Shown: positions 1 through 7,312, counted from the first letter of the stretch. The stretch is DNA of 64,000 bases from Pleomorphomonas sp. NRK KF1 (GCF_023721755.1 NZ_JAMDLH010000002.1:248001-312000), one strand, 5' to 3'. The notes: generated by a model not told the origin, from the sequence alone. Program-made: numbers and translations.

Positions 1-905
1 AGATCCATCTTGTCGCCGAGAACTCACATAATGAGGCGAGCTGGCTGAGACGGCGCGATGATGGAACGCCATGGCTCTACACCGCCCAGTGGAACGACGA
101 CCTGCATCATTGCCTGCATGCGCTCATCACCGGGGAGAGCCAGGCCTATTACCAGCCCTACGCGGAGCGTATCGATCTTCTCGCGCGCGCATTGGCCGAG
201 GGATTTGCCTGGCAGGGCGAGTACCTGGCGCGCGAGAACCGACCCCATGGCGAGCCGAGCGCCTTTCTGCCGCCGACGTCCTTCGTATCCTTCATCCAGA
301 ACCACGACCACACCGGAAACCGCCCGGCGGGCGAGCGCATCGGTCAACTGGTCCCGCGCGAAGCGGCCCGAATGCTGGCTGCGCTCTATCTGCTATCGCC
401 GCAGATTCCGATGCTGTTCATGGGCGAAGAGTGGGGCGCCAAGACTCCCTTCTGCTTCTTTTCCGACATCAGGGAGTTGGGCGACGCCATCCGCAGCAGT
501 CGGGAGGAGGAGCTCAGGGAGTTCCGTCTGGCCGGCACAGGCGAGCACATCGACCCGATGAACGAGAGCGCCTTCCTGGGATGCAAGCTCGACTGGAACG
601 AGCGGGCGCCACCGGAGAGTACCGAGATGCTGGAGCTCTACAAGGACCTGCTGCATGCGAGATCCACCGTCCTGATACCTCTCCTCGTCGGGGTCGAGGG
701 CAACAGCGGTTCGGCGGAAGTAATAGGGCCTCGAGCCTTTCAGGTTTGCTGGACACTCTCCGGCGGCACCCGCCTCAACCTTGCCGCCAATCTCGGCGCC
801 ACGCCGCAGACAGGCAAGTGGCACGACGTCTTTCCTCTCTGGTGCGAAGGCACGTTCTCGGCGGACACTCTCGGTCCCTACACAGCGTTGTTCTGGTTGT
901 CCTGA
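1..905 (+). CDS. treZ: Malto-oligosyltrehalose trehalohydrolase, C-terminal part (cut by window start)
   Basis: The frame is open from base 3, so the 5' part lies outside the window; about 300 residues are seen. TreZ hydrolyses maltooligosyl-trehalose to release trehalose in the cytoplasm, after TreY has rearranged the glucan end. Visible family features are the block around NHDHTGNRPAGER (part of the catalytic (beta/alpha)8 barrel) and FMGEEWG, followed by a C-terminal beta domain ending in LFWLS. No frameshift is seen. Trehalose synthesis commonly belongs to the general stress response, which fits the next two genes. The missing start is a window-edge effect and not a truncation. Confidence 0.9.
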   Translation, partial: IHLVAENSHNEASWLRRRDDGTPWLYTAQWNDDLHHCLHALITGESQAYYQPYAERIDLLARALAEGFAWQGEYLARENRPHGEPSAFLPPTSFVSFIQNHDHTGNRPAGERIGQLVPREAARMLAALYLLSPQIPMLFMGEEWGAKTPFCFFSDIRELGDAIRSSREEELREFRLAGTGEHIDPMNESAFLGCKLDWNERAPPESTEMLELYKDLLHARSTVLIPLLVGVEGNSGSAEVIGPRAFQVCWTLSGGTRLNLAANLGATPQTGKWHDVFPLWCEGTFSADTLGPYTALFWLS

Positions 906-967
906 CCGCCTTCCGGGCGCTCTGTTCGCCGACGAGGCCAACGTACTGGCGCTACAGCCCAAAGCAA

Positions 968-994
968 TCGCGGCCCCCTTTTGGGAGGCCGCGA
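968..994. terminator. Strong hairpin after treZ, between convergent genes
   Basis: The arms TCGCGGCC and GGCCGCGA pair perfectly, and an inner CCC/GGG extends the stem over a TTTT loop with one bulged A. It lies about 60 bases after the treZ stop and 80 bases beyond the stop of the minus-strand KGG gene, so it could serve either. There is no clean T run on either side, so a classical intrinsic terminator is not certain. Confidence 0.5.
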
Positions 995-1074
995 GAGACA
1001 TGGTGGGCACCTGGAGCACCCGCCGATCCGGTTGAATCAACCTGATCGAAAAGCGGCTGCTCCAACAGACAAAG

Positions 1075-1443
1075 CTAGTGCTGCCCCCCCTTGCGTCCGG
1101 CTTCTGCCGCCCGCTCGGGATCGTTCTTGAAGTTGCCGCCGGACTCCTGACCGCCCCTGCGGCCGGCTTCGGCGGCACGCTCCGGATCGTTCTTGAAGTT
1201 GCCGCCGGATTCCTGACCACCCTTCCGGCCAGCCTCAGCCGCCCGTTCGGGGTCATTCTTGAAGTTGCCGCCGGATTCCTGGCCGCCCTTGCGACCGGCT
1301 TCGGAGGCGCGCTCCGGATCGTTCTTGAAGTTGCCGCCGGACTCGCGGCCACCCTGCGCGGCGATTTCCCGCTGCTTGTCGTCATCCATGGAAGCAAATC
1401 CACGACGGGAGGTGTCGCCAGTGCTGCTCTGTTGGTTAGGCAT
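1075..1443 (-). CDS. KGG-repeat general stress protein
   Basis: A 122-residue hydrophilic protein of the stress-induced KGG family (con-10/GsiB-like). Residues 31-118 are four tandem 22-residue units of the form GGQESGGNFKNDPERAAEAGRK, followed by GGQH. Such proteins are thought to act as intrinsically disordered, hydrophilin-like protectants during desiccation or stationary phase; no enzymatic activity is expected. The ATG at 1443 is chosen because AAGGAG lies just upstream; a longer reading frame from 1509 lacks a ribosome site. A GGAAC/GTT promoter match lies about 50 bases upstream. The first unit is the most diverged (GGRES, ASEAG). Confidence 0.9.
   Translation of the reverse strand: MPNQQSSTGDTSRRGFASMDDDKQREIAAQGGRESGGNFKNDPERASEAGRKGGQESGGNFKNDPERAAEAGRKGGQESGGNFKNDPERAAEAGRRGGQESGGNFKNDPERAAEAGRKGGQH
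1090..1353 (-). repeat. Four tandem 66-bp coding repeats
   Basis: The DNA encoding the KGG units is four direct 66-bp copies, all in frame. They differ at many third positions while the protein units are nearly identical, so the array is old enough to have drifted but is held by selection on the protein. Confidence 0.85.
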
Positions 1444-1491
1444 TGCTTTTCTCCTTGAGGGATCGTGCTGCCTTGTTGGTAGCGACATATA

Positions 1492-1516
1492 AACCCTCAC
1501 CCCAACCAATTGTTCC
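1492..1516 (-). promoter_or_regulatory. EcfG/RpoE2-like promoter of the KGG gene
   Basis: On the minus strand GGAAC (1516-1512) is followed after 17 bases by GTT (1494-1492), matching the alphaproteobacterial general-stress sigma consensus GGAAC-N16/17-(C)GTT. The predicted start of transcription is about 40 bases before the ATG. Confidence 0.65.
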
Positions 1517-1755
1517 GTGCCAACGCCTGATTTTGACTCTCATTATTAAGCAATCTCAGGCAAGCGAGACGCACAATACCAGTTTGTGGGCAGATAAATA
1601 TTAAACTAATACAAATCAGAAAATGTCAATATTATGTCTAATCGATCGATCCGCTTCGCTACCTGCAACACATGGTTGGCTTTTTCTATCACAGCGTATG
1701 TTGTTTCTCCTGTTCCAAGCTGATCTCAACATTTATCGCGCCCCTTGGGCCAAAT

Positions 1756-1781
1756 GGAACCGCGTGGATATCGAGACCGTT
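1756..1781 (+). promoter_or_regulatory. EcfG-like promoter of the small acidic protein gene
   Basis: GGAAC at 1756-1760, 17 bases, then CGTT at 1778-1781. This agrees with the EcfG consensus. The ATG is about 60 bases further on at 1844. Confidence 0.65.
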
Positions 1782-1843
1782 CTGGCATGGTGGATCATGC
1801 ACGCCCATGAGAGGCAGATCTGCTAACAGCGAAGGAGGCCGTG

Positions 1844-2191
1844 ATGACGATCAGAGTGAAGGAAATAAAGCCGCTCGAAGATGGCCGCTGCAGTGTGGAG
1901 TTCTGCCTGGTCGACAATACGGTCGTTACGATCGCATTGCCGCCGGCGGAGAAAGACGCACCGAACGCGGACCCGACCGATCGCGCCGAAGCGGCCATCA
2001 AAGCCGTTTGCGCGGCCGTTTCCTCCGGACTGCGGGATGCCATCCCCACCACGAACGATGCCCGAGACAACCAGGATCGCGACACATTGGAGGAACAGCT
2101 TGAGGAAGGCCTCGAGGACAGCTTCCCGGCCAGCGACCCGGTATCGATCAGCGTGCCGTCCACGCTGCCCAAGACCGCAGGAAAGAGCTAG
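1844..2191 (+). CDS. Small acidic hypothetical protein, probable stress protein
   Basis: A 115-residue soluble acidic protein without signal peptide or membrane segment. The C-terminal stretch EEQLEEGLEDSFPASDPVS resembles a tail I recall from small conserved alphaproteobacterial proteins of unknown function. ATG at 1844 is preferred over GTG at 1841 because GAAGGAGG sits five bases before it and only two before the GTG. The neighbours and the EcfG-like promoter upstream suggest a general-stress role; its molecular job is unknown. Confidence 0.75.
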   Translation: MTIRVKEIKPLEDGRCSVEFCLVDNTVVTIALPPAEKDAPNADPTDRAEAAIKAVCAAVSSGLRDAIPTTNDARDNQDRDTLEEQLEEGLEDSFPASDPVSISVPSTLPKTAGKS

Positions 2192-2238
2192 ACATGGTCG
2201 CTCGGTGCCGGCGACGCTGCACCCCTGCCATCGGTATT

Positions 2239-2253
2239 AACGCCTGCGGCGTT
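2239..2253. terminator. Short hairpin between convergent genes
   Basis: AACGCC-TGC-GGCGTT forms a 6-bp stem with a 3-base loop between the stop at 2191 and the stop of the UdgX-like gene at 2345. The rest of the 150-base gap shows nothing else. Confidence 0.3.
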
Positions 2254-2344
2254 GTAGATGGACAGGGGCTTTGCCAGCGGAAAAAGTCGAAGGGCGCCTC
2301 GAGTTGCCACGGGTTAGCCGTTTGTCCGCCAAACAAAGAAACAT

Positions 2345-2944
2345 TCAGCTTGCCGCCTGAGCTATCTGGCGGGCTTGCCTGAGATCCGAAACGAACGCGT
2401 CGAAGGACGCCTGTTTGGCCGTCGCATCCGGAAGGCGCAGCAGGTAGGATGGATGGACGGTCAAAACCCCCCGCCTGTTGCCGAAGGCCATCGGCCCGCG
2501 CTCGCGCATCACAGCCACGGAGCGCCCGGCGAGGGCCAACCCCGCCGTGGCGCCGAGTGCGACGATGACCCTCGGACGCACCAGATCGATCTCTCGCCAC
2601 AGCCACCAGCGTTGATGGACGATCTCTCCTGTTCTTGGTTTGCGGTGAATCCGTCGCTTGCCGCGCTCGGTGAAGTGAAACTGCTTCACGGCATTGGTCA
2701 TGTAGGCCTCACCGCGATCGATTTCCGCCTCGGCGAGGGCGTGATCGAGCAGGCGTCCGGCCGGACCGACGAAGGGCCGGCCCTCTCGATCCTCGGCGTC
2801 CCCCGGCTGCTCGCCGACGAAGGCTATAGGCACCAGAATTGAGCCCTCACCCCCCACGACACCGCCAACTCCGGCCACAGACGGGAACTCCCGCCGCATG
2901 GCGTCGTTGAGCTCCTCAAGCGAGGCAAAGTCCCGGTCGGTCAT
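2345..2944 (-). CDS. UdgX-like uracil-DNA glycosylase superfamily protein lacking cysteines
   Basis: A 199-residue protein of the family 4/5-related uracil-DNA glycosylases. Motif A is GEQPGD (44-49), with GRPFVGPAGRLLD after it; the UdgX-specific loop KRRIH lies at 96-100; HPSYLLR is the C-terminal DNA-contact motif. In mycobacterial UdgX the loop histidine becomes covalently linked to the abasic sugar after uracil removal. Known UdgX and family 4 enzymes carry a [4Fe-4S] cluster held by four cysteines; this protein contains no cysteine, and its N-terminus goes straight from a short helix into motif A. ATG 2944 is used; GTG at 2971 is an alternative. It follows the DUF72 gene by 78 bases, probably in one operon. 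Confidence 0.85.
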   Translation of the reverse strand: MTDRDFASLEELNDAMRREFPSVAGVGGVVGGEGSILVPIAFVGEQPGDAEDREGRPFVGPAGRLLDHALAEAEIDRGEAYMTNAVKQFHFTERGKRRIHRKPRTGEIVHQRWWLWREIDLVRPRVIVALGATAGLALAGRSVAVMRERGPMAFGNRRGVLTVHPSYLLRLPDATAKQASFDAFVSDLRQARQIAQAAS

Positions 2945-3022
2945 GTCGGACCTCGAAACGGCCGGCCTCACCCAAACGTGTGCCGGCTTTGCGGCAACGC
3001 GCCGGGTCCCAGGCGGTTCCCG

Positions 3023-3928
3023 TCACATCAGCCGGCGACTGTCGGTCGGTCGCCATTCCAAACCCAGCTCCCGCATGACCGCGAGGGCGTCGTCGGGGGC
3101 GCGGAAGCCGTCGGTATTGTCGAAGAACAGGAAGACGTCGCGCGGACTGTTCGGTGCTTTGACATCGCTCGCGAAGTCACCGTCGTCCATTGGCTCGCCT
3201 TGCGCCCACGCTGAAATGCGCCGCGCCCAGCGCTGACGTTCGGTACTATCATAGCCGGACCGGTAGAGATCGCGCGAACCATGCAGGCGGCAGTAGACGA
3301 AGTCCGAGGTGACATCCATCAGGCGGGGCCATTCAACGGTATCGGCACAGACCAGGGCGATGTCCTGTTCGCGCAGAAGCTCGATGAAGGACGGATGGCG
3401 AAAGCTGTTGTGACGGACCTCAAGCGCATGGCGTAGGGGCTGTTTGGCTGGCCGCGTCAGGTCCGGATTGTCGATGTGATCGTCGTGGCGACCAGCCAGG
3501 TCGGCGGCCGCGTCGGTGTTTCTCGGCAACAGAGACAGAAAGGCGCGCATCCGTTCGAGGTCCAGAACAAAACTTGGCGGAAACTGCCAGAGTATGGGGC
3601 CGAGCTTTGCGCCGAGCCGCAACGGTCCGGAGGCAAAGAAGTTGGCAAGCGGTGCCTCGACATCCTTCAGGCGCCTGACGTGGGTGATGAAGCGCGGTCC
3701 CTTGACGGCGAAAACGAAGTCGTCCGGCGTCTCCGATGCCCATCGATCGAAAACGCGCGGCTTCTGCAGGCCGTAAAAGGTCCCGTTGATTTCCAGAGAC
3801 GGAAAGCGCGAAGCGGCATAAGCGAGCTCTTCGCTTTGCCGCAGCCCTTCCGGGTAGAAGCGGCCACGCCACGGTGCGTAGGTCCAGCCAGATATGCCGA
3901 TGCGAATGAAACCGACCTTGGAAGTCAT
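3023..3928 (-). CDS. DUF72 family protein (YecE-like)
   Basis: A 301-residue cytoplasmic protein matching the DUF72 TIM-barrel family: GISGWTYAPWRGRFYP near the start, SLEINGTFYG, FAVKGPRFITHVRRL, and the Tyr-Cys-Arg-Leu-His-Gly segment later. The activity of the family is unknown. ATG 3928 has GGAGG eight bases upstream; the open frame extends to 4009 without a ribosome site. It is first in a likely two-gene operon with the UdgX-like protein and has a good EcfG-like promoter, so a link to damage survival is a reasonable inference. Confidence 0.88.
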   Translation of the reverse strand: MTSKVGFIRIGISGWTYAPWRGRFYPEGLRQSEELAYAASRFPSLEINGTFYGLQKPRVFDRWASETPDDFVFAVKGPRFITHVRRLKDVEAPLANFFASGPLRLGAKLGPILWQFPPSFVLDLERMRAFLSLLPRNTDAAADLAGRHDDHIDNPDLTRPAKQPLRHALEVRHNSFRHPSFIELLREQDIALVCADTVEWPRLMDVTSDFVYCRLHGSRDLYRSGYDSTERQRWARRISAWAQGEPMDDGDFASDVKAPNSPRDVFLFFDNTDGFRAPDDALAVMRELGLEWRPTDSRRLM

Positions 3929-3933
3929 GCTGC

Positions 3934-3953
3934 CTCCGGAAGTGTATCCGGAG
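3934..3953. promoter_or_regulatory. Inverted repeat in the DUF72 leader
   Basis: CTCCGGA-N6-TCCGGAG, perfect 7-bp arms, lies in the predicted 5' leader and overlaps the ribosome site region of the DUF72 gene. It could be an operator or a translation-modulating hairpin. Confidence 0.35.
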
Positions 3954-3955
3954 GG

Positions 3956-3981
3956 AACGTCGCTTTCGCGTAGCGGGTTCC
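3956..3981 (-). promoter_or_regulatory. EcfG-like promoter of the DUF72-udgX operon
   Basis: On the minus strand GGAAC (3981-3977), 17 bases, CGTT (3959-3956): same geometry as the promoter at 1756. The ATG at 3928 is about 28 bases after the -10 element. Confidence 0.65.
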
Positions 3982-4047
3982 TCGCCCGCCGTGCATCACG
4001 GCTGGCCAAGGGAGTGGTTGCCCCCTTGGCTTTCAGCAGCCGGATCG

Positions 4048-5958
4048 TCAGCCGACGAGCGCGTGATCGTCGCGCCGGATCGCCACGATGGTCGAGCGCG
4101 GCAGCTTGCCTTCGCCATCGGGGAAAGGTGCGCCGGGATGCTGGATGCCGACGAACAGCGTCCGCTTGTCCGCCGACCAGGTCATGCCCGTGACTTCGCC
4201 GCCCTTCGGACCGGTCAGGAAGCGCTCGATGCGGCCGGTCGCCGGATCGCCGGCGAGCATCTGGTTGTTACCCTGGCCGAGGAAGTCGCCTTCGTTGCTG
4301 TCCTCACCGTCCGTCTGGATCCACAGAAGGCCGGTCGAGTCGAACATCATGCCATCAGGCGAGTTGAACATGTTGCCGGAGTTGATGTTGGACGAGCCGG
4401 CATAGGCGTCGTTGTGGACGTCCGGATTGCCGGCCATGACGAACAGGTCCCACTTGAACTTGCCGTCGGCATGATCGTCGTTTTCCGGATACCAGCGGAC
4501 GATCTGGCCATACTCGTTCTTCTCGCGCGGGTTGACGGCGTTGAGCGCCATTTCGTCGCCGCCGGCATTGGCGCGCAGCTTGCCGTCCTTCATCTCGCCA
4601 CGCCGGCTGTTGTTGGTCAGCGCGCAATAGGCCTCGATGGCGATCGGGTTCACGGCAACCCACTCGGGCCGGTCCATCGTCGTGGCGCCGACCTTGGAGG
4701 CCGCCTGACGGGTGAAGACGGAAATCTCGTCCGGCGTCATGCCGGTCGTCTCCGGCGTCAGCGCCAGCCACTCGCCATTGCCGTCGTCGGAGAACTTGGC
4801 GACATAGAGCGTGCCCTCGTCGAGCAGCCTGGAGGTGTCGCCGCCCGGCACATAGATGCCATTCGAAACATACTTGTAGAGAAACTCGCCCCGCTCGTCG
4901 TCGCCCATATAGACGACCACGCGACCGTCGCGTGCGACCGCGACGGCGGCATTCTCGTGCTTGATACGGCCGAGGGCAGAGCGCTTGATCGGCGTCGAGG
5001 AGGCGTCCGACGGATCGATCTCCACGATATAGCCGGCGCGGCGCGGCTCGTTGGGATTCTTGGAGACGTCGAAGCGAGAATCGAAAGCCTCGTAGCCATA
5101 GCGCGTTTCGGCGGCGATGCCGTAGCGCTTGTAGTCATCGGGCATGGCGAAGTTCGGATCGGTGGAGCCGAAGTAGCCGTTGAAGTTTTCCTCGCAGGTC
5201 AGGTAGGTGCCCCAGGGCGTCTTGCCGGCGCCGCAGTTGTTGAAGGTGCCGAGGCTGTCTGTGCCGTTGGGATCGGCTGCGGTCTTGATGAGATCCGAAC
5301 CAGCAGCGGGGCCGGAAATCTTCATCGGCGTCAGATGGGTGATGCGGCGGTTGAACGGGCTGTCCAGCACGATCTCCCAGCCGTCCTTGCCTTCGGCAAC
5401 TTCCATGACGGTGACGCCCTGCAGATTTTGCAGGATTTTCACATCGTCGGCGCTCTTCGGCATGCCCTTTTCGTTGTGCGGAAGGTTGGTCTCGTTGTTC
5501 ACGTACTCATGGTTGACGGCGATGACCTGACGGCCGCCGATCACGAACAGTTCCATGCCGTCGGTGTTCTCGCCGAAGACCTTGTCTGAGTTCTCGAGGC
5601 TGACGCCGTTGACCGGATCGATATCCGGAACACCCGAGAACAGCGGTTGTCCCCACTTGGCGAGCGGCTTCCAGGCATAGCCCTCGGGAACGTGCACGGT
5701 GCTGTCGGTAAAGATCGGGATCGGCTTGAAGGCGAAGCGGCCGGACATGCCTTGGGCATGAGCGGCGGTGGAACTCATCAGGTTGCCGAGCGTTCCCATG
5801 GCTGCGGCGGCCGAGCCGAAAGCCAGGACGCCGCCGAGAAAGCCGCGACGCGAGACGGCCCGTTCGACCACGCGATCGAAATCGGTCACTGCCGGGGGCG
5901 GGTTCTGCAGCTCATCCCACTCGTCCCAGGACAGTTTGTTGGTGTCGATATTCGCCAT
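4048..5958 (-). CDS. phoX: PhoX-type alkaline phosphatase family protein (DUF839), Tat-exported
   Basis: A 636-residue periplasmic protein. The twin-arginine signal is SRRGFLGG (36-43) followed by a hydrophobic stretch ending near AHAQG. Family signatures include NNCGAGKTPWGTYLTCEEN in the middle and the conserved ENDDHADGKFKWDLFV block. PhoX enzymes are monomeric phosphatases that need iron and calcium and release phosphate from organic esters. ATG 5958 has AAGGGG upstream; the frame running to 6021 has no ribosome site. It is a single gene. A partial Pho box lies upstream, consistent with PhoB control. Substrate range cannot be told from sequence. Confidence 0.88.
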   Translation of the reverse strand: MANIDTNKLSWDEWDELQNPPPAVTDFDRVVERAVSRRGFLGGVLAFGSAAAAMGTLGNLMSSTAAHAQGMSGRFAFKPIPIFTDSTVHVPEGYAWKPLAKWGQPLFSGVPDIDPVNGVSLENSDKVFGENTDGMELFVIGGRQVIAVNHEYVNNETNLPHNEKGMPKSADDVKILQNLQGVTVMEVAEGKDGWEIVLDSPFNRRITHLTPMKISGPAAGSDLIKTAADPNGTDSLGTFNNCGAGKTPWGTYLTCEENFNGYFGSTDPNFAMPDDYKRYGIAAETRYGYEAFDSRFDVSKNPNEPRRAGYIVEIDPSDASSTPIKRSALGRIKHENAAVAVARDGRVVVYMGDDERGEFLYKYVSNGIYVPGGDTSRLLDEGTLYVAKFSDDGNGEWLALTPETTGMTPDEISVFTRQAASKVGATTMDRPEWVAVNPIAIEAYCALTNNSRRGEMKDGKLRANAGGDEMALNAVNPREKNEYGQIVRWYPENDDHADGKFKWDLFVMAGNPDVHNDAYAGSSNINSGNMFNSPDGMMFDSTGLLWIQTDGEDSNEGDFLGQGNNQMLAGDPATGRIERFLTGPKGGEVTGMTWSADKRTLFVGIQHPGAPFPDGEGKLPRSTIVAIRRDDHALVG

Positions 5959-5975
5959 GACGGTATCCCCTTCCA

Positions 5976-5992
5976 CTTGGAATCGTTCCAAG
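5976..5992. promoter_or_regulatory. Inverted repeat in the phoX leader
   Basis: CTTGGAA-TCG-TTCCAAG has perfect 7-bp arms and a 3-base loop, 18 bases before the phoX ATG. It may be an operator or a leader hairpin. Confidence 0.35.
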
Positions 5993-6014
5993 CAAAGGGA
6001 TTTACATCTGTAAA

Positions 6015-6032
6015 AATACATACAGATGACAG
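6015..6032 (-). promoter_or_regulatory. Partial Pho box upstream of phoX
   Basis: On the minus strand CTGTCAT, four bases, ATGTATT. The first half matches the PhoB half-site exactly, the second matches four of seven positions, and the 11-base repeat spacing is right. The same area (6005-6028) also forms an 8-bp perfect inverted repeat, CATCTGTA/TACAGATG, which may instead act as terminator for the upstream gene. Confidence 0.4.
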
Positions 6033-6054
6033 GCCGAGAATTTCGATCTTGGGA

Positions 6055-7020
6055 TCAGCCGGAAAGCCCCAAATCGCTGAGGTCGGGGCCGCGCGGCACG
6101 ATACGCTGCGGATTGAGCGCCTTCATCGAGTAGTAGCCATGCTTGATGTGGTCGATGCTGACCGTGTCCCGGATGCCCGGAAATTCGAGAACGCGCTTCA
6201 AGTAACCGCTGAGTCCCGGGTAGTCGGAAATGCGCCGCAGATTGCATTTGAAAAGACCGTGATAGGCGGCATCGAAGCGGATCAGCGTCACGAACAGGCG
6301 GACGTCCGTTTCGGTGAACCGGTCGCCATGAAGGAAAGGCCGACCGTCGGCGAGCCGGGCTTCCAGCTCATCGAGCATGTCGAACACGTCGTCGAAAGCC
6401 TCGTCATAGGCTACCTGTCTGGTGGCGAACCCTGCCCGATAGACGCCATTGTTGAGGCGTGGATAGATGCGGTCGTTGAGCGCATCGATCTCGGACGCAA
6501 GATCGGCCGGGTATAGATCGAGATCCGACGTGGCGAGATCGCCGAAGCCGGAGTTGAGCATCCTCAGGATGTCGGCCGACTCGTTGTTGACGATGGTGCC
6601 GCGCTTCTTGTCCCACAACACCGGCACGGTGGCGCGGCCGGTGAAGTGGGGATCGGCCTTGGTATAGACCTGATGCAGATAGGTGGCGCCATTGACCGAG
6701 TCTTCGGTCGAACCGGGATAGTCACCAAAGCGCCAGCCCTCCTCGGTGATCATCGGCTCGACAATCGATAGGGAGATGACACTTTCCAGCCCCTTCAGCT
6801 TGCGGCCGATCAGCGTTCGCGAGGCCCAGGGGCAGATCAGCGCGATGTAAAGGTGATAGCGGCCCGGCTCGGCACCAAAGCCTGCCTCGCCCGTCGGCCC
6901 GGCCACACCGTCGGGTGTCACCCAATTGCGAAAGCTGGAGGTCTGGCGGACGAAGCCACCCTTTTCGTCCGTCTTTTCAACCGGTTTCCACTCCGCGGTC
7001 CATTTACCGTCGACGAGCAT
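6055..7020 (-). CDS. yqjG: Glutathionyl-hydroquinone reductase (YqjG/ECM4 family)
   Basis: A 321-residue cytoplasmic Xi-class glutathione transferase. The catalytic cysteine is in CPWASR (Cys63). The family N-terminal segment FRNWVTPDG and the thioredoxin-fold segment TVPVLWDKKRGTIVNNESADI are present, as is the C-terminal helical domain with FVTLIRFDAAYH. The enzyme removes glutathione from glutathionyl-hydroquinones and so supports quinone recycling. ATG 7020 is preceded by AGGAG; a much longer open frame runs upstream to 7290 through the promoter region and is not accepted. It has the best EcfG-like promoter of the window. Confidence 0.93.
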   Translation of the reverse strand: MLVDGKWTAEWKPVEKTDEKGGFVRQTSSFRNWVTPDGVAGPTGEAGFGAEPGRYHLYIALICPWASRTLIGRKLKGLESVISLSIVEPMITEEGWRFGDYPGSTEDSVNGATYLHQVYTKADPHFTGRATVPVLWDKKRGTIVNNESADILRMLNSGFGDLATSDLDLYPADLASEIDALNDRIYPRLNNGVYRAGFATRQVAYDEAFDDVFDMLDELEARLADGRPFLHGDRFTETDVRLFVTLIRFDAAYHGLFKCNLRRISDYPGLSGYLKRVLEFPGIRDTVSIDHIKHGYYSMKALNPQRIVPRGPDLSDLGLSG

Positions 7021-7085
7021 GGAGGTCTCCTGTCTGGTTGGGGCCTTGGGCCTTGGCGCGACTCTCAATCCGATACGATAGTCAT

Positions 7086-7110
7086 AACGGTTTGCAGCAG
7101 CCAGAGTTCC
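7086..7110 (-). promoter_or_regulatory. EcfG-like promoter of yqjG
   Basis: On the minus strand GGAAC (7110-7106), 16 bases, CGTT (7089-7086), an exact consensus match, about 65 bases before the ATG. Confidence 0.7.
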
Positions 7111-7165
7111 TCCGTAAAGCCTCAGCCCCGAGGCGGGCGACTTGACGCCCCGGTTCTCGAAAAAC

Positions 7166-7179
7166 GTTTCGGCCGAAAC
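7166..7179. promoter_or_regulatory. Perfect 14-bp palindrome, possible LacI-type operator
   Basis: GTTTCGGCCGAAAC is its own reverse complement. It lies in the divergent region between yqjG and the ABC operon, about 130 bases before the ATPase start. Confidence 0.45.
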
Positions 7180-7284
7180 AAGCGGTACTCCACAGCCCTC
7201 ATCTGCCCCCTCAGCCTCTGTCATTGGCCTGTAATGATCGGCGTCTATCGAAAGAAGCCAAGACAGAAACAACTGAGGGGACGC

Positions 7285-7300
7285 TTGCACAGCTGTGCAA
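7285..7300. promoter_or_regulatory. Perfect 16-bp palindrome, likely operator of the ABC operon
   Basis: TTGCACAGCTGTGCAA is perfectly palindromic; allowing one bulged A it extends by CGC/GCG on the two sides. It ends 12 bases before the ATPase ATG, where a LacI-family repressor would block transcription or early elongation. The operon encodes its own LacI protein. Confidence 0.55.
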
Positions 7301-7312
7301 AGCGCAAGATGA

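Larger units (their letters stand above)
1444..1843. other. AT-rich divergent intergenic region
   Basis: This 400-base gap is clearly more AT-rich than its surroundings, notably around 1550-1640. It holds two EcfG-like promoter matches, one for each flanking gene. A short plus-strand frame at 1623-1826 has no family signature or good ribosome site and is not called. No tRNA or repeat was seen. Confidence 0.6.

Noticed and set aside
1-905. treZ as a truncated pseudogene
   Set aside because: The frame is open to the window edge with intact motifs; the missing N-terminus is due to where the window begins.
393-1403. 336-residue minus-strand open frame across treZ and the KGG gene
   Set aside because: It runs antisense to treZ and out of frame through the KGG repeats; its text is repetitive Arg/Ser/Ala-rich and matches no family.
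1623-1826. 67-residue plus-strand open frame before the small acidic protein
   Set aside because: Contains the EcfG-like promoter, has no ribosome site and no recognisable features.
3991-5589. 532-residue plus-strand open frame opposite phoX
   Set aside because: Antisense to a clear PhoX gene; long antisense frames are common in GC-rich DNA with strong third-position bias. No domain motif or ribosome site.
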